Below are positions 6,632-14,958 of a stretch of 18,065 nucleotides of DNA, piece after piece. The notes beneath the pieces are model-generated. The model did not search any database and had not been told where the DNA came from. It was given only the letters and a program-made list of their open reading frames with translations. This stretch comes from Lachnospiraceae bacterium. Lineage in GTDB: Bacteria > Bacillota > Clostridia > Lachnospirales > Anaerotignaceae. Each line of letters opens with the position of its first letter. Position 1 is the stretch's first letter. The stretch covers positions 1 to 18,065 of the forward strand of contig JAQVIB010000011.1 of the NCBI GenBank assembly GCA_028695945.1, read 5' to 3'. The position numbers were made by a program, and so were the translations under genes.

Positions 6632-7861
6632 TTAAATACTTTTAATTTTTCCATCTTCAACCTTGTCCAAATTTTCATAATCCTCTGTTTTACTGGATAG
6701 ATTTTTTTCTTTAAGTTTCTTGTTTACAAATTGTGATATAAGGTTATATATAACTGCAAACACAGGCACACCAATTATCATGCCAACAAAACCGAATAAT
6801 CCACCAAAAAATAAAATTGAAAACAGCACCCAAAAACCAGATACTCCAGTGCTTTGACCAAGTATTTTAGGGCCTAAAATATTACCGTCAAACTGCTGTA
6901 AAATAATTATAAAGATAATAAAATATAAGCTTTGTATTGGGTTTACAGTAAGTATAAGCAGTACGCAAGGCACTGCACCAATAAAAGGCCCAACAAAAGG
7001 AATTATATTTGTTAAACCAATAATAACACTAATAAGCATTGTGTATGGCATGTTCATAATACTTAAAACCACAAAACAAATAATACCAATTATAAGGGAA
7101 TCCAACAATTTACCACGAATAAATCCGCCAAAAATTTTGTTTGCAAAGCGAACCTCACCTAACACAGCATTTGCCATGGGTTCACTGAAAAAGCAGTAAG
7201 TCAGCTTTCTTGATTGTGCCAAAAAATGGTCTCTTCCTTCCAAAAAATAAATAGATACCACGCACCCTATAACAATATTTTTCACTATGCCTATGGCACC
7301 CATTACCCTATTGGAAAATTCCGTTACTATCATTTGTACATTTACCATTAGGTCAGTTTTTATCCACGAATTAAAATCTTCTAACCAATCAGCAGAAATC
7401 TGATTAAAATATTCTGTAATTTGAGGATTTTTATTCATATAGTTTTCAGACCATGTGTAAAATTTTTGCATATTGTCTGGCGTAGACTGCACAATGTTAG
7501 TTACACTTGTTATAACTTGTGGCAGAACCAAATAAAATATTCCAACCAAAACCAAAACCCCAATTATAAGGCTTAAACCAACTGAAATTTGTCTGGCAAA
7601 TGCTTTTGCCTTTAATGGTTTCTTAGCATTTTTCACAAGAATTTTATCAAACAACTTTTCCAATTTAACGCAAATTGGTGTTAACAAGTACGCTATTACT
7701 CCGCCATATAAAAAAGGCATAAGAATACTAAAAAAATTATTTATTGAAATTAAAAAGCTTTCAGACCTATAAATGCAAAAGAAAAATACAATACTTAAAG
7801 CAATTGAGCCAAAGCCTGCCAAACTTAAATGCAGATATTTTTTAAACCCATCATCATTCAT
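6632..7861 (-). CDS. AI-2E family transporter (integral membrane protein)
   Basis: A 409-residue multi-pass membrane protein of the AI-2E transporter family (PF01594 type). About eight hydrophobic segments are visible, two near the N-terminus and the rest from about residue 190 on. Family signatures are TNIIPFVGPFIGAVP, DGNILGPKILG and FGGLFGFVGMIIGVP in the second half. The family name comes from E. coli TqsA; related proteins act as sodium/proton antiporters, so the substrate here is unknown. The frame is open from TTG 7891, but GGAAGGAAC lies just before ATG 7861, so the ATG is chosen. A TATAAT on the minus strand at 7916-7911 could be its -10 box, with no good -35. The tail after the last membrane segment is highly charged. 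It stands alone, between the GntR repeat and the large diguanylate cyclase. Confidence 0.88.
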   Translation of the reverse strand: MNDDGFKKYLHLSLAGFGSIALSIVFFFCIYRSESFLISINNFFSILMPFLYGGVIAYLLTPICVKLEKLFDKILVKNAKKPLKAKAFARQISVGLSLIIGVLVLVGIFYLVLPQVITSVTNIVQSTPDNMQKFYTWSENYMNKNPQITEYFNQISADWLEDFNSWIKTDLMVNVQMIVTEFSNRVMGAIGIVKNIVIGCVVSIYFLEGRDHFLAQSRKLTYCFFSEPMANAVLGEVRFANKIFGGFIRGKLLDSLIIGIICFVVLSIMNMPYTMLISVIIGLTNIIPFVGPFIGAVPCVLLILTVNPIQSLYFIIFIIILQQFDGNILGPKILGQSTGVSGFWVLFSILFFGGLFGFVGMIIGVPVFAVIYNLISQFVNKKLKEKNLSSKTEDYENLDKVEDGKIKSI

Positions 7862-7968
7862 ATAAAAGTTCCTTCCTTCGTGTATAAACAAAACGTTATC
7901 TATAATTACGATTATAACTGCAAATGGTTTGAAAAGCTATTAAAATAAAGACAATTTATTTCATTTAT

Positions 7969-8003
7969 AAAAAAAGGCTGCCTATGAAAATACACAGGCA
8001 GCC
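7969..8003 (-). terminator. rho-independent terminator of the large diguanylate cyclase gene
   Basis: On the minus strand GGCTGCCT and AGGCAGCC pair around a 12-nt loop, followed by seven T. It lies 7 nt after the stop codon. Confidence 0.85.
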
Positions 8004-8009
8004 ATATAT

Positions 8010-10922
8010 TTATTTTTCATCGCTGTAAATTGATGCTCTGTTTTTGCCCAAAGACTTTGCTTGGTAAAGAGCCACATCTGCCTTTTTGTAAAGCTCCAAA
8101 AAGGTATTTCCGTGTTCAGGGCATATTGCAATTCCAATACTCATGGATATTGTGTTTTCTTTAATGCCCTTGTAAGCAATATGCTCAAATTCCTCTGCTA
8201 TTTCCTCCGCTTTTTTTATTAAAAACTTTTCACTTGGTATCCTTTCAATAAATACGCAAAACTCATCTCCGCCCATTCGTGCAACTATATCATCACTTCT
8301 GAAGCTTGCTTTTAACACATCTGCAATGCTGCACAGAACAAAATCTCCTGCATAATGGCCGTGCTTATCATTTATATTTTTAAAATCATCTAAATCCAGC
8401 ATAAGAAAAGCACTTCTTGAACCTTCACATTCTTTAAGTGACTGTGTAATAAAACTTTCTGCCATTACCCTGTTATAAAGCCCTGTAAGGGAATCCCTCT
8501 CCGCCTTATGTTTTAGCTGGAATTCTATTTTTTTCTGTTCATTAATATCCTTTGCATAAATGAAACAAAGTATATCACCTGTGTCTGGGTCAGCCAGTAG
8601 GTTTGCAGTGGAATTTATCCAACTATATTCGTCACTATGGGTTTTGCACCTAAGTGACATTGAAAGTTCCCTTCTTCCGTTTTCAAAAGCTTCTGTAAGA
8701 TTTTTTACCTTATAAATTTCTTTGGTCTTTTCCAAATCCTCTGGATCAATATCTATTCCGTTATCGGCAAATATTCCAATGTTAAAGCTTACGTTATCTG
8801 CCTTAGAAATTATCTCTCTTTCCCCAACTACAAAAGAAATAACTTTGTTTTTTGTAACATTTATAGAAAGGACGCCCAGTGCCTCACTAAGCATTGCCGT
8901 ACGATATTGCTGTTCCATATAAAATCTATTTTCTATACGTTTTTCCTGTGTTATATTTTCGGCAACGCCTATAATACGCAAAGGCACATTTTCATCAAAT
9001 ACAGTTGCAAATGTAAGCCTTCTCCACTTGTCATCTCCATTTTCAATGCCAAGTCTAAGAATTTCTGTAGAGGCTTTTTGATTTGGCGATATATGCTCAA
9101 ACATCAGCTTGTAGGTTTGTATAAACTCCTCGTCAATTATGCCGTAACGCAGAACCTGATATGGTAATTCCTCAAGATTATCTGTTATTTCTATACCTTC
9201 TCCGCTGTCTTTGTCTATTACAAATAATCTTTTTGTTTTAATATCATACTCAAAAATCTGGCTTTTTACCTGAAGCAATGCCATTTTAAACCTTTCATTG
9301 CAAAGGTTAGTTTGGGTTAGTGCATCTTTTATTTTGCAGTTTTTTCTTCTGTTGGAAATAAGTATGCCTATAATTATAATTATTGCAAAAATCACCCCCA
9401 TGGTGGTTGCACCAATGGCTTGTGTTTTATGTATTTTCATAAATTTTTCAAAAGTAATATTATTACTGTAAATTGTATTATCCAGAACTATGTGTTTCTT
9501 TTCGTCGGTTTGTATGCACAACAACGCCTTATTTATTATGGATAAAAGATGTTCATTTGAACTTTTAGAAATACCCAAAGATAGATTTTCGGAAATATCA
9601 CTTACTCCTGCGGAATAAATTGATTTAATTTTTGAGGTAGACAAGAAATAACTGGCTACATATATGTTTACATATGTAGCATCTGCCTTGCCTTCCTCAA
9701 CCGCCTGCAAACACTCCTCAACGGTTGAATAATAAATAAATTTTCCTAAATCTTTCTTTTTTTCCACACAGTAAGTTGTGTAGTATCCCTTTGGCAATGC
9801 AATGGTTTTTATGTTGTCCCTATTTATACCATTCCTTGCTAAAATAACCACAGGAGCTTCCAAATAAGCACTTGAAAGGTTTACATTATTTTTATTTGCC
9901 CAGTTATAATCCCGTGATATAGATGCAACTATGTCCGCTTTTCCCTTTGAAATTGTGCTTACTGCATCCGAGAAATTTTTTGGCTTAATATATTCAAATG
10001 TAAGGCCAGAATATTTTTCAACCTGTTGAAGTATTCCTTGGGATATTCCACAATATTCTCCTGTTTTTTGATTATAATATTCAATGGGTGCATACATAGG
10101 GTCATATACAACCGTTATTTTAGGGTTGCTTCTAATATACTCTAGCTCTTCACGTGTGAAGGTAGGTGCTGCTATATCTTGGCTATATCCATACTTTTTA
10201 TACATATCATTTTCAAAAAACGGATTGTAATTTCTTATTTCTCTAATTGCCTCATTTAGCCTTTTCATAATTTCAGGTTTTGCTTTGTTTGAGGCAAAAT
10301 AAAGTGGCACTGAATCTATTATTCCAACAAGCTTTACATTTTTAAGTTCAGCTTCATTGCTTAAAAATATTGCATCAACATCTTTATTTAAAAGTGCCTT
10401 CTCCATCTCTTCTTGAGAGCAAAAATTTTTAACATTAATAGTAAAATTATGCTTTTCCCTATACTTATAAAGGCTATTTATTTGCTTATCGCCTTGAAGA
10501 ACCCCTATATTTATATTATTGAAAGAGTTAAAATCTTCGAAAACAAGTTTTTCATTATCTTCCAAAGCATAAATTCCCACCTTCGATGAACCAAAGGTGA
10601 AATCTGAAAAATCTACATATTTTGCTCTTTCTGATGTCATATCCACACCGCTCATAAGGTCAATTTCACCTTTTTCAAGCATTTCAACACACTCAGAAAA
10701 AGGTGCAACTACAAATTTATAATTCCACCCTGTATATTGAGCAATTTCCTGATAATACTCGTAGGCGTAGCCACTATATTCATTATTTTCATCAACTTCT
10801 TGATATTGGCTAGCAATATAGTAGCCCACTTTTATTCTGTTGTCATCTGCAAAAGCATTGCAATAAAAAGCCGAAAGCACCATCACAATACTTAAAATAA
10901 TAAAGCTTATTTTTTGCTTCAA
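8010..10922 (-). CDS. membrane diguanylate cyclase with two solute-binding and two PAS-like sensor domains
   Basis: A 970-residue signalling enzyme that should make cyclic di-GMP in response to outside solutes. A signal peptide (about 1-25) leads to two type-3 solute-binding domains of the amino acid-binding kind (about 28-248 and 265-482), a single membrane helix (about 503-523), two PAS-like regions (about 540-665 and 670-798) and a GGDEF domain (805-970). The active motif GGDEF is intact at 884-888. RSDD at 875-878 stands five residues before it, the standard place of the inhibitory I-site, so product feedback is expected. No EAL domain is present. The start is TTG at 10922, chosen because the signal peptide begins there and a GGGGA ribosome site lies 6-7 nt upstream. 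The ligand is unknown; amino acids or small carboxylates are plausible from the domain family. Confidence 0.92.
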   Translation of the reverse strand: MKQKISFIILSIVMVLSAFYCNAFADDNRIKVGYYIASQYQEVDENNEYSGYAYEYYQEIAQYTGWNYKFVVAPFSECVEMLEKGEIDLMSGVDMTSERAKYVDFSDFTFGSSKVGIYALEDNEKLVFEDFNSFNNINIGVLQGDKQINSLYKYREKHNFTINVKNFCSQEEMEKALLNKDVDAIFLSNEAELKNVKLVGIIDSVPLYFASNKAKPEIMKRLNEAIREIRNYNPFFENDMYKKYGYSQDIAAPTFTREELEYIRSNPKITVVYDPMYAPIEYYNQKTGEYCGISQGILQQVEKYSGLTFEYIKPKNFSDAVSTISKGKADIVASISRDYNWANKNNVNLSSAYLEAPVVILARNGINRDNIKTIALPKGYYTTYCVEKKKDLGKFIYYSTVEECLQAVEEGKADATYVNIYVASYFLSTSKIKSIYSAGVSDISENLSLGISKSSNEHLLSIINKALLCIQTDEKKHIVLDNTIYSNNITFEKFMKIHKTQAIGATTMGVIFAIIIIIGILISNRRKNCKIKDALTQTNLCNERFKMALLQVKSQIFEYDIKTKRLFVIDKDSGEGIEITDNLEELPYQVLRYGIIDEEFIQTYKLMFEHISPNQKASTEILRLGIENGDDKWRRLTFATVFDENVPLRIIGVAENITQEKRIENRFYMEQQYRTAMLSEALGVLSINVTKNKVISFVVGEREIISKADNVSFNIGIFADNGIDIDPEDLEKTKEIYKVKNLTEAFENGRRELSMSLRCKTHSDEYSWINSTANLLADPDTGDILCFIYAKDINEQKKIEFQLKHKAERDSLTGLYNRVMAESFITQSLKECEGSRSAFLMLDLDDFKNINDKHGHYAGDFVLCSIADVLKASFRSDDIVARMGGDEFCVFIERIPSEKFLIKKAEEIAEEFEHIAYKGIKENTISMSIGIAICPEHGNTFLELYKKADVALYQAKSLGKNRASIYSDEK

Positions 10923-10984
10923 CAGGTTCCCCGACCTTTCGTATTTGTCTAGTAAACGCTAACTTAAAGGCACAATGTCTTTTA

Positions 10985-10990
10985 AGTATA
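10985..10990 (-). promoter_or_regulatory. possible extended -10 box of the large diguanylate cyclase gene
   Basis: On the minus strand, TATACT preceded by TG-A gives an extended -10. The -35 region is poor. Near it, ACTTAAAG and CTTTTAAGT form an imperfect inverted repeat in the leader. Confidence 0.3.
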
Positions 10991-11087
10991 TCACACTTGC
11001 ATATAAAAAAACACTTACACCATTATAAAAATAATACAAATGTTCGTAAAAAACGAGTAATTATTCTACTGTTATTTATTTTTCACA

Positions 11088-11115
11088 TTGAAATATAAAA
11101 GAAATAAGTTATAAT
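11088..11115 (+). promoter_or_regulatory. predicted promoter of the AEC-family permease gene
   Basis: TTGAAA at 11088-11093 and TATAAT at 11110-11115 are 16 bp apart. A second extended -10 (TGC-TATACT, 11137-11145) lies nearer the gene but would start transcription at the ribosome site. Confidence 0.5.
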
Positions 11116-11171
11116 CTTTTTAAATGTATATTTTTGTGCTATACTTAAACGCAAGGAGTTGATTTTTTACT

Positions 11172-12110
11172 ATGAATAGTTTTTTAACTGCATTAAATGC
11201 TGTTATGCCCATGTTTTTATATATGAGCTTCGGCTACATAATTAAATCTGTAAATATTGCAGATGAAGAATTTTTACGACGGCTAAACGTAGTTATATTT
11301 AAGGCGTTTTTCCCTATACTTATGTTTAACAACATTTATCAAACCAATATAGGAAAATCTATAAACGTAAAACTTTTTATTTTTTCATTGCTGGTGCTTA
11401 TTTTTCTTTCCATTGTTTCTATGTTAATTGTGCCTAAATTTATTAAGGAAAATCCTGTTCGTGGTGTATTTATTCAGTCCATATTCAGAAGTAATTTTGT
11501 TCTTTTCGGAACGGCTCTTGCCTCTTCCGTTTATGGCAGCGAAAACCTTGGCGTTGTATCTGTTGTTACAGCGGTAGTTGCCCCAACCCTTAACATACTT
11601 GCTGTTATTGTATTAGAAACTTTCCGTGGCGGCGAGGTTAAGATTAAAAACATTATTACTGCAATTTGTAAAAATCCACTTATAATTGGTGTTGTTGCTG
11701 GAATAGTTTACAATGTTTTGCCAATAACCACACCTGATTTTTTACAGAAATCCATAAAGGATTTGGCATCAATCACAACTCCTCTTGCACTTCTGGTTTT
11801 GGGTGGAACCCTGAAATTCTCCTCAATCTCTAAAAATGTTAAATTTATTGTGCCAAGTGTATTTTTAAAATTAATTGCTGTTCCTACTGCAACGGTTGTT
11901 TTAGGTATTTTACTTGGTTTTACAGGCATAGAACTTTTTACAATACTGGTTCTCTTTGGCTCTCCATGTGCGGCGGCATCCTATGCTATGGCTCAAAGTA
12001 TGGGCGGAGATTTTGAACTTGCTGGTCAGCTTGTTGCCATAACAACAGTTATATCTATATTCACTATGTTTATATTTATATTTGTACTTAATTCTATGTC
12101 ATTTATTTAA
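11172..12110 (+). CDS. AEC (auxin efflux carrier) family permease
   Basis: A 312-residue membrane transporter of the AEC family (PF03547 type), with about ten hydrophobic segments in two halves of five. Typical features are FFPILMFNNIY in the second helix region, the TPLALLVLGGTL stretch of the second half, and GSPCAAASYAMAQSMGGD near the C-terminus. Bacterial members carry malate, citrate or other carboxylates; the plant hormone name is historical. In a window rich in acid-metabolism genes an organic acid substrate is reasonable (inference). Upstream stops limit the start to ATG 11172. AAGGAG is 13 nt away, a longer gap than in the neighbouring genes, so translation may be modest. It has its own promoter and terminator and appears to be transcribed alone. 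Confidence 0.88.
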   Translation: MNSFLTALNAVMPMFLYMSFGYIIKSVNIADEEFLRRLNVVIFKAFFPILMFNNIYQTNIGKSINVKLFIFSLLVLIFLSIVSMLIVPKFIKENPVRGVFIQSIFRSNFVLFGTALASSVYGSENLGVVSVVTAVVAPTLNILAVIVLETFRGGEVKIKNIITAICKNPLIIGVVAGIVYNVLPITTPDFLQKSIKDLASITTPLALLVLGGTLKFSSISKNVKFIVPSVFLKLIAVPTATVVLGILLGFTGIELFTILVLFGSPCAAASYAMAQSMGGDFELAGQLVAITTVISIFTMFIFIFVLNSMSFI

Positions 12111-12111
12111 T

Positions 12112-12161
12112 AAAAAGCCGCAGCCTCTTCGCATATAGTGTAAAGCAGGTTACGGCTTTTT
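12112..12161. terminator. bidirectional terminator between the permease and the broken diguanylate cyclase
   Basis: AAAAAGCCG and CGGCTTTTT form the base. AGCCT and AGGTT extend the stem past one C-A mismatch, around a 20-nt loop. The stop codon of the minus-strand gene (12150-12152) lies inside the hairpin. Confidence 0.75.
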
Positions 12162-13037
12162 AATTAATTTCTTTTTATATGCATACATTGCCTGGTCTAT
12201 TATATCCAAAAAGTTCCTACAACTGTCACTCTCTTGCAAACTTTCTATACCAAAGGTAATTGTTACATTAAATAATTCCTTTTGGGATTTATAGGTGAAT
12301 TTTTCAATCTTTTCACTCATTCTTTTGCAAATCTGTTCAACCTCTTCAACGGACTTGTTTTCAAAGAACATTGCAAATTCATCTCCGCCCAATCACCCTG
12401 CCCAGCCATTATTTCTGTTAACAGCTTCCTTTATAACGGCGGCGATATGCTGAAGTACAATATCTCCAACTCCGTGTCCATAGTTGTCATTTACCTTTTT
12501 GAAATTATCAACATCTATACTAACACCTGTAACAAAACACTGTGAATTTCTATGTAAATTTATAAGTGACTCTAGTTTATTGTGTATGTACCCCTTATTG
12601 TAAAGACCAGTAAAAGAATCTTTAACGGCAATATCGTTGAATTCTTTAATAAACTGGGTTATTTGTACATTATCTTTGTGATACTCACTTGCAACAACCA
12701 TGCTGTCTGTAACATTTTTAATAAGCTCTAGTGACAACTTTCTATTTTCCAGCATAATAGGCAATGATAGTATTAAAAGTGCATCACCATTAAATTGTTC
12801 TACCTTAATATATTGCTTGTTTTCATTACAAGAACGCCTTGAAATGCAGTTTTCACAAGGGCATACTCTATTAAATATTTCGTAACAAACCCTAGTATCT
12901 TTTAAAAGCTCTTTCTTCCCTTGGGAATAGTCAAAAACCTCATAAGTATATGGGTCAACAAGCCTATACAAATCAAAAATCATTTCACTGGTACAAAAAG
13001 ATTTTATTTTCTCATCCATGTTTTTAATATTGTACAT
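12150..13037 (-). pseudogene. diguanylate cyclase broken by an in-frame UGA just before GGDEF
   Basis: One reading frame of 295 codons is interrupted only by TGA at 12395-12393 (codon 215). The N-terminal part is a PAS-like sensor with a cysteine cluster (CYEIFNRVCPCENC at 51-64). The cyclase domain starts at DSFTGLYN (140-147), followed by IDVDNFKKVNDNYGHG. Directly after the stop comes LGGDEFAMFF in the same frame, then the rest of the domain to AMYAYKK. GGDEF proteins usually have Arg two residues before the motif, so CGA to TGA is the likely mutation. No I-site is present. AGGGGTG lies 8 nt before ATG 13037. The truncated product would lack catalysis. A TTG after the stop could restart translation, but without a ribosome site. 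Alternatives are a sequencing error or read-through. Confidence 0.8.
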
Positions 13038-13085
13038 AGCATTTCACCCCTTATATACTTAAATATACACCAATGTTTATACCTA

Positions 13086-13114
13086 AGTATACAATATCTT
13101 AATTTAAGACGCAA
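13086..13114 (-). promoter_or_regulatory. predicted promoter of the broken diguanylate cyclase gene
   Basis: On the minus strand, TTGCGT and TATACT are 17 bp apart. The spacer contains the palindrome CTTAA-A-TTAAG. The promoter looks intact although the gene is interrupted. Confidence 0.5.
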
Positions 13115-13152
13115 GTATTATGGCATATGTTGGTTAATAAAAAATTCCCAAA

Positions 13153-13181
13153 AAAAAAGAGGATTATTAATCCTCTTTTTT
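13153..13181. terminator. terminator of the stalk-domain protein gene
   Basis: A 13-bp stem, AAAAAAGAGGATT with AATCCTCTTTTTT around an ATT loop, has A and T runs on both sides, so it can act both ways. It lies 8 nt after the minus-strand stop codon. Confidence 0.85.
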
Positions 13182-13189
13182 GAATTTAT

Positions 13190-14017
13190 TTATTTAAGTT
13201 TGTCAACAAAGTCTTTATATTCAGGTGCACCCTGATTGTCTGGAACATTTTCGTAAGCTGGTTTAGCTTCTTCCTTCTTTGTTTCGTCTGTCTTTGTTTC
13301 GTCTGTCTTTGCTTCATCTGTCTTTGTTTCGTCTGTCTTTGCTTCATCTGTCTTTGTTTCATCTGTCTTTGCTTCATCTGTCTTTGTTTCGTCTGTCTTT
13401 GCTTCGTCTGTCTTTGCTTCATCTGTCTTTGTTTCGTCTGTCTTTGTTTCATCTGTCTTTGCTTCGTCTTTTGCTGTTTCTTCTACTTCAGCATCAATTT
13501 TAACTGTGCTTGTTTCAGCATCCCATGTTACTACATAGCCAAAAGCTTCTGCAAGATATTTTACTGGTGCATATGTTCTACCGTCTTTAACAACAGCTGC
13601 TGTATCCATAGTAACTTCATCTTCAACAGCCTGTACTGCTTCGCTATCACTTGTTGTTCCTACTTTGAAGTAGCTGTATGTAACTTTTGCTTTTTCAGAA
13701 CCAACAACAAAATCTACAGTAACTTTACCAAGGTAAGAAGCTTTGTCTTCGCTTAAACCTTCTTCAGACTCTGCATAAAGACTTGTGAATGTAGCTGTCT
13801 TTGTTTCTTCGTTCCAATCTACAGTAACATCCATAGCTTCACCAATTGCTCTTAATGGTACAAGCGTTCTGCTGTTTGTGTCAACAAAAGGCTGAGCATC
13901 TGTAAATGCTACTGCTTTTTTATCAACTGCAATTTTTACTGCTCCAGCCATTGCTGTGCCTGTTAACATGCTTAAAGCCATTGTTGCAACAATTACACTA
14001 CCTAATAATTTTTTCAT
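13190..14017 (-). CDS. secreted stalk-domain protein (copper amine oxidase N-terminal domain) with TDE(A/T)K repeats
   Basis: A 275-residue exported protein. A signal peptide (about 1-25, MKKLLGSVIVATMALS with TAMAG near its end) is followed by two lobes of the copper amine oxidase N-terminal type: SRTLVPLRAIGEAMDVTVDW and GRTYAPVKYLAEAFGYVVTW. These domains are common in secreted clostridial proteins and do not bind copper on their own; their function is unclear. The C-terminal third is twelve tandem TDEAK/TDETK pentapeptides, then a short tail ending DFVDKLK. There is no LPXTG or S-layer anchor. The highly charged tail is probably extended and may reach across the wall (inference). The frame is open from 14050, but GGAGG 7 nt before ATG 14017 and the signal peptide decide the start. 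A strong promoter and ribosome site suggest high expression. It is divergent from xpt. Confidence 0.88.
   Translation of the reverse strand: MKKLLGSVIVATMALSMLTGTAMAGAVKIAVDKKAVAFTDAQPFVDTNSRTLVPLRAIGEAMDVTVDWNEETKTATFTSLYAESEEGLSEDKASYLGKVTVDFVVGSEKAKVTYSYFKVGTTSDSEAVQAVEDEVTMDTAAVVKDGRTYAPVKYLAEAFGYVVTWDAETSTVKIDAEVEETAKDEAKTDETKTDETKTDEAKTDEAKTDETKTDEAKTDETKTDEAKTDETKTDEAKTDETKTDETKKEEAKPAYENVPDNQGAPEYKDFVDKLK
13277..13456 (-). repeat. twelve 15-bp tandem repeats encoding TDE(A/T)K
   Basis: Twelve units of 15 bp follow one another without interruption, each coding Thr-Asp-Glu-Ala/Thr-Lys. In protein order the fourth residue runs T T A A T A T A T A T T. Units differ mainly at the Ala/Thr codon and at one synonymous Asp/Glu position, which points to slippage or unequal recombination. 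No unit contains a stop in any frame, which gives spurious long frames on both strands. Confidence 0.95.
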
Positions 14018-14057
14018 AATTTTACCTCCACAATATAGTATAAACTTCATCCCTCAC

Positions 14058-14086
14058 ATTATATCAACATTACCTTATTTTGTAAA
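14058..14086 (-). promoter_or_regulatory. strong predicted promoter of the stalk-domain protein gene
   Basis: On the minus strand, TTTACA and TATAAT are 17 bp apart, with TG one base before the -10 box (extended -10). The leader would be about 35 nt and ends in a GGAGG ribosome site. Confidence 0.65.
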
Positions 14087-14224
14087 TGACAAACATATTA
14101 AATTATTAGTAATTATACAGTTTTTTTAATTTTGTTGCTAAAATTAACCCCTCTACAAAAGGTCTTAATTCAACCACTAAAGTTTGAAATTTTCGTAAAA
14201 ACTTGAAAATGCATTATTTTTTAG

Positions 14225-14253
14225 TGGAAAACCCTTAGCTATTTTGGTATAAT
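14225..14253 (+). promoter_or_regulatory. predicted promoter of xpt
   Basis: TATAAT at 14248-14253 is preceded by TG-G, an extended -10; the -35 (TGGAAA) is weak. Transcription would begin near 14260, only about 25 nt before the chosen TTG start, which leaves no room for a purine riboswitch. Confidence 0.5.
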
Positions 14254-14284
14254 ATTTAGAAATATGATGAGAGGTGTGTTTTTT

Positions 14285-14860
14285 TTGAAGTTGCTGGAGG
14301 ATAGAATTCTTAAAGACGGTGTTGTGAAGGAAGGTAATGTACTGAAGGTAGACAGCTTTCTTAACCACCAGATGGATATAAATTTATTTAATGCCATGGG
14401 CAAGGAATTTAAAAAGCTTTTTAAAGACCACAACATTAACAAAATAGTTACTATTGAAGCATCTGGCATTTGTATTGCCTGCATTGTTGCACAGCATTTT
14501 GATGTACCTGTTGTTTTTGCAAAAAAAACCGAAAGCATAAACCTTGATGGTGCCGTATACAGTGTACCCGTTGAAAGCTTTACCCACAAACGTACCTCAA
14601 ACGTAATTGTATCTAAAAAATACTTGCAACCCCAAGACCATGTGCTTATTATAGACGACTTTTTAGCAAATGGCTGTGCCCTTGAAGGCCTTATAAGCAT
14701 TGTGAACAGTGCAGGTGCAACTGTTGAAGGTATTGGCATTGCCATAGAAAAAGGCTTCCAAAACGGCGGTGAAATTATTCGTGGCAAAGGCATACACCTT
14801 GAAAGCCTTGCTATTGTTGAAAGTATGAACCATGAAACAGGAGAAATTTTATTTAGGTAA
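14285..14860 (+). CDS. xpt: xanthine phosphoribosyltransferase
   Basis: A purine salvage enzyme that joins xanthine (and less well other purines) to PRPP to give XMP. The 191-residue protein follows B. subtilis Xpt along its whole length: GNVLKVDSFLNHQMD near the N-terminus, IVTIEASGI, VPVVFAKKTES, and the PRPP-binding loop VLIIDDFLANG. The frame begins at ATG 14264, but GAGAGG at 14269-14274 would then lie inside the gene. It stands 10 nt before TTG 14285, and a start there gives MKLLEDRILKDG, which matches the family's N-terminus, so TTG is chosen. Homologues are often preceded by a guanine riboswitch; none is present. It is divergent from the stalk-domain gene, convergent with pdxA, and appears to be transcribed alone. 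Confidence 0.92.
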   Translation: MKLLEDRILKDGVVKEGNVLKVDSFLNHQMDINLFNAMGKEFKKLFKDHNINKIVTIEASGICIACIVAQHFDVPVVFAKKTESINLDGAVYSVPVESFTHKRTSNVIVSKKYLQPQDHVLIIDDFLANGCALEGLISIVNSAGATVEGIGIAIEKGFQNGGEIIRGKGIHLESLAIVESMNHETGEILFR

Positions 14861-14873
14861 AACTAATTTAGTC

Positions 14874-14919
14874 AAAAAATCGGTATTTCAAGTTTAAGGC
14901 TTAAAATACCGATTTTTTT
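14874..14919. terminator. bidirectional terminator between xpt and the pdxA-type gene
   Basis: AAAAATCGGTATTT pairs with AAATACCGATTTTT around a loop of about 15 nt, with A and T runs on both sides, so it can serve both convergent genes. Confidence 0.85.
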
Positions 14920-14958
14920 ATTAAGAAAATATATACTAATTCAAGATATTATTTATAC

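Noticed and set aside
12393..12395. UGA read as a sense codon (recoded genetic code)
   Set aside because: All eleven ordinary gene ends use TAA and the only UGA stops are at two odd sites, which first suggests recoding. But tryptophan is written TGG throughout and no other gene contains an in-frame UGA, so a local mutation or error is simpler.
13277..13456. CRISPR-like array
   Set aside because: The unit is 15 bp with no spacers and is in frame with a protein; there are no cas genes.
13279..13503. Leucine-rich open frame on the + strand and a KQRQ-rich frame on the minus strand over the tandem repeats
   Set aside because: Both are by-products of a 15-bp repeat with no stop in any frame. Neither has a ribosome site, and the TDE(A/T)K frame continues a real signal-peptide protein.
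14018..14284. Guanine riboswitch before xpt
   Set aside because: None of the conserved purine aptamer core is visible, and the predicted transcription start leaves no room for it.
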